Origin: Listeria grandensis FSL F6-0971
GTDB taxonomy: Bacteria > Bacillota > Bacilli > Lactobacillales > Listeriaceae
DNA: 46,183 nt
NCBI RefSeq assembly: GCF_000525835.1
Contig: NZ_AODD01000023.1
Location: 1-46,183, forward strand
Direction: 5' to 3'
Shown: piece by piece, positions 42,584-46,183 of the stretch
Numbering within the stretch: the stretch's first letter is position 1
How the letters are laid out: each line of letters starts with the position of its first letter
The notes under the pieces: generated by a model
Told to the model about the DNA's origin: nothing
Database searches by the model: none
The model's input: only the letters and a program-made list of their open reading frames with translations
Position numbers and translations under genes: made by a program

Positions 42584-43987
42584 ATGGTAGTAGGCGATTT
42601 TCCAGAAGAAAGAGACACCATCGTCATTGGTGCAGGACCCGGCGGATACGTTGCGGCAATTCGCGCAGCACAATTAGGACAAAAAGTAACGATTATCGAG
42701 AAAGAACATTACGGCGGCGTTTGTTTAAACGTTGGTTGTATCCCTTCCAAAGCCTTGATCACAGTTGGTCACCGTTTTGCTGAAGCGAAACATTCCGATA
42801 ACATGGGTATCACAACAGATGGCGTGAACCTAGATTTCACAAAAGCGCAAGAATGGAAAGGCTCTGTCGTTAGCAAATTAACAACAGGCGTGAAAGGCTT
42901 GCTTAAAAAGAATAAAGTGGAAATGCTAGAAGGAGAAGCTTTCTTCGTTGATGAGCACTCCCTACGTGTTATCCACCCTGAATCCGCGCAAACTTACACA
43001 TTCAACAACGTAATCATTGCAACTGGTTCTCGTCCAATCGAGATTCCAGGATTCAAATTCGGCAAACGTGTTCTTAGCTCAACAGGCGCGCTAGCTCTTA
43101 CAGAAGTTCCGAAAAAACTTGTCGTAATCGGCGGTGGTTACATCGGTACAGAACTTGGTGGCGCATTTGCTAACCTTGGAACAGAGTTAACAATCCTTGA
43201 AGGCGGACCAGAAATCTTGCCAACGTACGAAAAAGATATGATTTCTCTTGTAAAACGCAACCTTAAAGGTAAAGGCGTGGAAATCGTAACAAAAGCTTTG
43301 GCGAAATCTGCCGAAGAAACAGAAAATGGCGTAAAAGTAACATACGAAGCTGACGGCGAAACAAAAACCGTTGAAGCGGATTATGTCTTAGTAACAGTAG
43401 GTCGTCGTCCAAACACGGATGACATCGGCTTAGAACAACTAGGCGTGAAACTAAGCGAACGCGGTTTGATCGAAGTAGACAAACAAGGTCGCACAAATCT
43501 TTCTAACGTCTATGCTATCGGTGACATCGTTCCAGGTGTTCCACTTGCCCACAAAGCAAGCTACGAAGCAAAAGTTGCCGCTGAAGCGATCGCTGGCGAA
43601 GCATCTGAAAATGACTACACAGCCCTACCAGCAGTTGTTTTCAGTGATCCAGAACTAGCAACAGTTGGCTTAACAGAAAAAGAAGCAAAAGAAAAAGGCT
43701 TCGACGTAAAAGCTGCTAAATTCCCATTTGGCGGTAACGGTCGTGCCCTATCCCTTGACGCTCCAGAAGGTTTCGTACGTCTTGTAACACGGAAAGAAGA
43801 CGGACTTATCCTTGGTGCCCAAGTTGCAGGAATGAACGCATCCGATATTATCTCGGAAATAGGACTTGCCATCGAAACAGGCGTAACAGCAGAAGATATT
43901 GCGCTTACTATTCACGCCCACCCATCTTTAGGCGAGTTGACAATGGAAGCGGCAGAGCTTGCGCTAGGTCGTCCAATCCACATGTAA
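42584..43987 (+). CDS. pdhD: Dihydrolipoamide dehydrogenase (E3)
   Basis: FAD/NAD flavoenzyme that reoxidises the lipoyl groups; 467 residues. FAD-binding [19 protein letters not shown], the redox disulfide [15 protein letters not shown] (about residues 45-59), NAD-binding [20 protein letters not shown], the second FAD motif [18 protein letters not shown], and the active-site [19 protein letters not shown] lies in the end of pdhC; the gap is four bases. It ends the operon with a terminator. Confidence 0.97.
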   Translation: MVVGDFPEERDTIVIGAGPGGYVAAIRAAQLGQKVTIIEKEHYGGVCLNVGCIPSKALITVGHRFAEAKHSDNMGITTDGVNLDFTKAQEWKGSVVSKLTTGVKGLLKKNKVEMLEGEAFFVDEHSLRVIHPESAQTYTFNNVIIATGSRPIEIPGFKFGKRVLSSTGALALTEVPKKLVVIGGGYIGTELGGAFANLGTELTILEGGPEILPTYEKDMISLVKRNLKGKGVEIVTKALAKSAEETENGVKVTYEADGETKTVEADYVLVTVGRRPNTDDIGLEQLGVKLSERGLIEVDKQGRTNLSNVYAIGDIVPGVPLAHKASYEAKVAAEAIAGEASENDYTALPAVVFSDPELATVGLTEKEAKEKGFDVKAAKFPFGGNGRALSLDAPEGFVRLVTRKEDGLILGAQVAGMNASDIISEIGLAIETGVTAEDIALTIHAHPSLGELTMEAAELALGRPIHM

Positions 43988-43993
43988 TACATG

Positions 43994-44027
43994 ACGCTAT
44001 CTGGGGAACAGTCCAGATAGCGTTTTA
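43994..44027 (+). terminator. Terminator of the pdh operon
   Basis: ACGCTATCTGG pairs with CCAGATAGCGT and is followed by TTTTA, seven bases past the pdhD stop codon. Confidence 0.85.
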
Positions 44028-44105
44028 CCTATGCAATTTACTATTGTGAAATCGAGAACAAAGTAGTATGATAACTATATAAAATAAAAGAATCCAGGTG
44101 TAAAA

Positions 44106-44426
44106 TTGAAAAAAAAGGTTGAAAAAATTATTTTCGGTATTGTGTATGGTTTCTCCGCGATTTTCTTTTTAGGTTTTGTTGTGAACATTGTCCACGGTTT
44201 TATCGTGCATATGCATGAAACCGATAGTTGGCGCGCCGTTTTGCGAATATTAGCGAGTCCAGTGACAGATCCAGCGGTCTTTACGATCCATTTGACGAGT
44301 CCGATTTGGTCTGTGTTCTTGGCAATTATCATCAGCTACTTGTTGCCAGCATTCTTTTGTGTGGCGACGCATTTCTTGAAAAAGGACTATCTCGAAACGC
44401 ATGAAAACAGCCGCTTTCTTCAATAA
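44106..44426 (+). CDS. Small membrane protein, paralogue 1 (unknown function)
   Basis: A 106-residue protein starting with TTG at 44106 (AGGTG upstream). Two membrane helices (about residues 9-31 and 66-88). The loop contains VHMHETDSWRAVLRILASPV, and the second helix reads SVFLAIIISYLLPAFFCVA. The next gene encodes a protein of the same layout (HHMHDTGG.., ISYVLPTFF..), so the two are paralogues from a tandem copy. I do not recognise the family. Confidence 0.7.
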   Translation: MKKKVEKIIFGIVYGFSAIFFLGFVVNIVHGFIVHMHETDSWRAVLRILASPVTDPAVFTIHLTSPIWSVFLAIIISYLLPAFFCVATHFLKKDYLETHENSRFLQ

Positions 44427-44509
44427 AAGTCGTTTTTGTGTGATTTTACATAGCAAAGGAGTAGAATGAGTGTAGTTCGGCACAAAATACGATTAGGATT
44501 AGGTGGAAA

Positions 44510-44836
44510 ATGGGGACATGGAAGCGAGCGCTATTCTGGATAGCGTATGTGGTATCAGGGATTTGTTTTGTATTAACGATTTTAGCCTTTATTGTAGGAT
44601 TTTTCCATCATATGCATGATACAGGTGGTATAAAAAGTGTTATAAAGATTCTAGAAACGCCGATTACTGGTTTCATTCAATTGACCAATGGTTACATTCA
44701 GAAGTCTGTGATGGAAGTCGTTTTATTGAGTATCGTTAGTTATGTTTTACCGACGTTTTTTTTGTATTGCGACACATTATATACGGAAGAACCACAGGCA
44801 AGCTTTCGAAGAGGAAGAATAGGAGAAAAGCGCTGA
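44510..44836 (+). CDS. Small membrane protein, paralogue 2 (unknown function)
   Basis: A 108-residue protein with two membrane helices and the same arrangement as the preceding gene: MHxT in the loop, LExPITG, and a second helix with SIVSYVLPTFFLYCDT. AGGATTAGGTGG precedes the ATG. The gap of 83 bases to paralogue 1 may hold its own start signals. It ends within a terminator. Confidence 0.7.
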   Translation: MGTWKRALFWIAYVVSGICFVLTILAFIVGFFHHMHDTGGIKSVIKILETPITGFIQLTNGYIQKSVMEVVLLSIVSYVLPTFFLYCDTLYTEEPQASFRRGRIGEKR

Positions 44837-44868
44837 TTCTACGAGTTGTAGAGTTGGTGCTTTTTTTT
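44829..44868 (+). terminator. Terminator after the paralogous membrane protein genes
   Basis: AGCGCTGATTCTAC pairs with GTAGAGTTGGTGCT (some G-T pairs), followed by eight T. The stem begins at the stop codon of the second gene. Confidence 0.8.
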
Positions 44869-44938
44869 GCAATCACAATATTTTTATCGTTACGCTATTC
44901 ATGATAAAATGAAGAAGGATACATCTAGTAAAGGGAGC

Positions 44939-45901
44939 GTGAAGCTGTTTTGGCAATGGATCGAAAAAAAAATTGCGATTATCGGCAATAATAAGATAAG
45001 CACGAGTTTCGTTTTTGCAATGATGAACCAGCAGCTAAATGTGGAGGCGTGCCTTATTGCAGAGAAGAAGTCTCACATGATAAAAGATATGCAGTACGGC
45101 ACCTCCTTCCGATCAAGAACAACGCTTATATCGGGGAATTTCGGGGAATGTCGGAACGCGTCGTTAATTGTGTTCACGCATGATCCGTTTATGGATACCA
45201 AGGATATGCAACAGGCTTCATCGATCGTTCGCAAATTTGTGAAGCAGTGGATGGAAACTGGATTCCAAGGTATTTGCGTGGTGGCAACACCGCAGAGTGA
45301 GGTTGTCGCACATTGGATTATGAAATTCTCTGGTCTTGCTACTGACAGAATTATTGCGCTTGGCACGATGCTTGATACAGCACATTTACAATCGGAGCTA
45401 GGTCGGTACTTTCAGGTGAATCCGAAAAACGTGCATGCCTACATGATTGGTAGTACGCTAGAATACGGTGTTCCTATTTGGAGTCGCGCTTATATTGGTG
45501 GACGCCCGATTTTAAGCTATATCATGGATGAACCAGATCGCTATTCTTTTGAAAAATTAGAACCTATTGTGGCGCAAATAAGTGAGTTTCCACGTGAACC
45601 TTTAGCGGAGGGCCGTTTATTTGACTGCAGTATCGCGCTCGGTTTGACGGAGCTTGTGAAGGTTATTTTGGAAGATGCAGAGATGATTTTGACGGTGGGC
45701 GTATATGTACAAGAGAAATTCGGCGTGACCTCAGGATTCATCAGTATTCCAGCGGTTGTCGGTGCTTCAGGCGTCAAGAAGGTCGTTCCATTAACCCTTT
45801 CCGATGCGGAGCAAAAACAGTTAGTAACCACCGTAAAAGCGTTAGACACAGCGGTGCAATCCGGGTTATCGAATGAAGGAGGGAGCAAGCGTGGAGTATA
45901 G
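44939..45901 (+). CDS. Lactate/malate dehydrogenase-fold protein lacking catalytic residues
   Basis: About 320 residues with the LDH fold: IAIIGNNKISTSFVFAMMNQ, then LDTAHLQSELGRYF, VHAYMIGSTLEYGVPIWSRA and the C-terminal substrate-side helices. Compared with LDH (LDTARFR, GEHGDSEFPVWSHA) the catalytic histidine is replaced by threonine, the substrate-binding arginine (171) by histidine, and two glycines of the GxGxxG nucleotide loop by Asn and Ser. So normal lactate dehydrogenase activity is unlikely. The start is unsure: a promoter-like GATAAAAT (about 44911) lies upstream, so starts before about 44925 are doubtful. I give GTG 44939; a run of nine A at 44964-44972 would, with one A fewer, join the ATG at 44956 (MDRKK) to the frame. 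It overlaps the next gene by 11 bases. Confidence 0.8.
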   Translation: MKLFWQWIEKKIAIIGNNKISTSFVFAMMNQQLNVEACLIAEKKSHMIKDMQYGTSFRSRTTLISGNFGECRNASLIVFTHDPFMDTKDMQQASSIVRKFVKQWMETGFQGICVVATPQSEVVAHWIMKFSGLATDRIIALGTMLDTAHLQSELGRYFQVNPKNVHAYMIGSTLEYGVPIWSRAYIGGRPILSYIMDEPDRYSFEKLEPIVAQISEFPREPLAEGRLFDCSIALGLTELVKVILEDAEMILTVGVYVQEKFGVTSGFISIPAVVGASGVKKVVPLTLSDAEQKQLVTTVKALDTAVQSGLSNEGGSKRGV

Positions 45902-46145
45902 TTATCCGATTAATTTAGATTGGTCAAAAGACGAGATGGCAACCGTTATTAGCTTTTATCAAGCCGTGGAAAGAGCTTACGAGACTGGCATCGAAGCGTC
46001 TGAAATAAAAGCAAAGTATAGTGCATTCAAAGAAGTCGTTCGTTCGATCGGCGAAGAGAAGAGCCTGGGTAACGAATTTGAGAAGGCCAGTGGCTATTCA
46101 GCTTATCGCGTCATGCAACTCGTGAAAAACGCAACGACAAAGTAA
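45891..46145 (+). CDS. UPF0223 family protein
   Basis: An 84-residue soluble protein, likely helical, that matches the UPF0223 family (B. subtilis YktA) with YPINLDWSKDEMATVISFYQ and a GYSAYRVMQLVK end. Its function is unknown. The start is GTG at 45891 with GAAGGAGGG upstream; it lies inside the end of the LDH-like gene, so the two are co-translated. Confidence 0.85.
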   Translation: MEYSYPINLDWSKDEMATVISFYQAVERAYETGIEASEIKAKYSAFKEVVRSIGEEKSLGNEFEKASGYSAYRVMQLVKNATTK

Positions 46146-46178
46146 AATTAAAAATGCAACCATAGGAGGAATTTTAAA

Positions 46179-46183
46179 ATGGA
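46179..46183 (+). CDS. Start of a further gene, cut by the window edge
   Basis: TAGGAGGAATTTTAAAA precedes an ATG at 46179; only the first codon and two bases are inside the window. Its product cannot be told. Confidence 0.5.

Overview
The window looks like a chromosomal segment of a low-GC Gram-positive rod of the Listeria lineage. It carries internalin-type leucine-rich-repeat surface proteins with LPXTG anchors, an rpoY-rnjA operon, a pdhABCD operon preceded by a divergent def gene, and molybdenum-cofactor (Moco) genes placed between rnjA and def. From memory, that gene order resembles the Listeria monocytogenes lmo1027-lmo1058 region. The complete narGHJI-narK nitrate respiration block is not known from L. 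monocytogenes, so a nitrate-reducing 'sensu lato' Listeria is the best guess. This is inference from gene content, not a database result.

Layout: 1-1408 is the N-terminal part of a repeat-containing secreted protein (minus strand, running off the left edge). 1756-3587 holds nanE and a divergent LytR-CpsA-Psr protein. 3790-9398 holds a GH38 alpha-mannosidase and an LPXTG-anchored 5'-nucleotidase, each with a promoter followed by a CcpA (cre)-like site. 9557-11440 (minus) is the rpoY-rnjA operon, in which both genes carry single-base frame disruptions. 12034-15946 contains a Cof-type HAD phosphatase, a small type I toxin-antitoxin locus (35-residue holin-like toxin plus antisense RNA), an OPT-family peptide transporter, a stand-alone PqqD-like protein and a 55-residue membrane peptide. 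15972-34313 is a Moco and nitrate respiration island: a DUF817 protein, mobA-modC-modB (minus), then narGHJI, narK, modA, moeA-mobB-moaE-moaD-moaC-moaA, an FMN reductase and a LOG-family protein (plus), then moaB and moeB (minus). 34407-37150 has a frameshifted aminoglycoside 6'-acetyltransferase-like gene and an internalin-like LPXTG protein behind a sigma-B-type promoter. 37353-43987 has def and pdhABCD. 44106-46183 has two paralogous small membrane proteins, an LDH-fold protein that has lost its catalytic residues, a UPF0223 protein and the first codon of another gene.

How the parts work together: modABC imports molybdate, MoaA/C/D/E/B, MoeA/B and MobA/B build the molybdopterin cofactor, NarJ inserts it into NarG, NarGHI respires nitrate at the membrane and NarK moves nitrate and nitrite. 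An 18-bp Rex/FNR-like palindrome sits just upstream of narG.

Most interesting items: the type I toxin-antitoxin locus, a 60-bp hairpin-forming repeat present before both narK and pdhC, the LDH-like pseudoenzyme, and a cluster of single-base indels (rnjA, rpoY, OPT transporter, narK, acetyltransferase) that looks more like sequencing or assembly error than gene decay. No tRNA, rRNA, CRISPR array, insertion sequence or prophage was seen.
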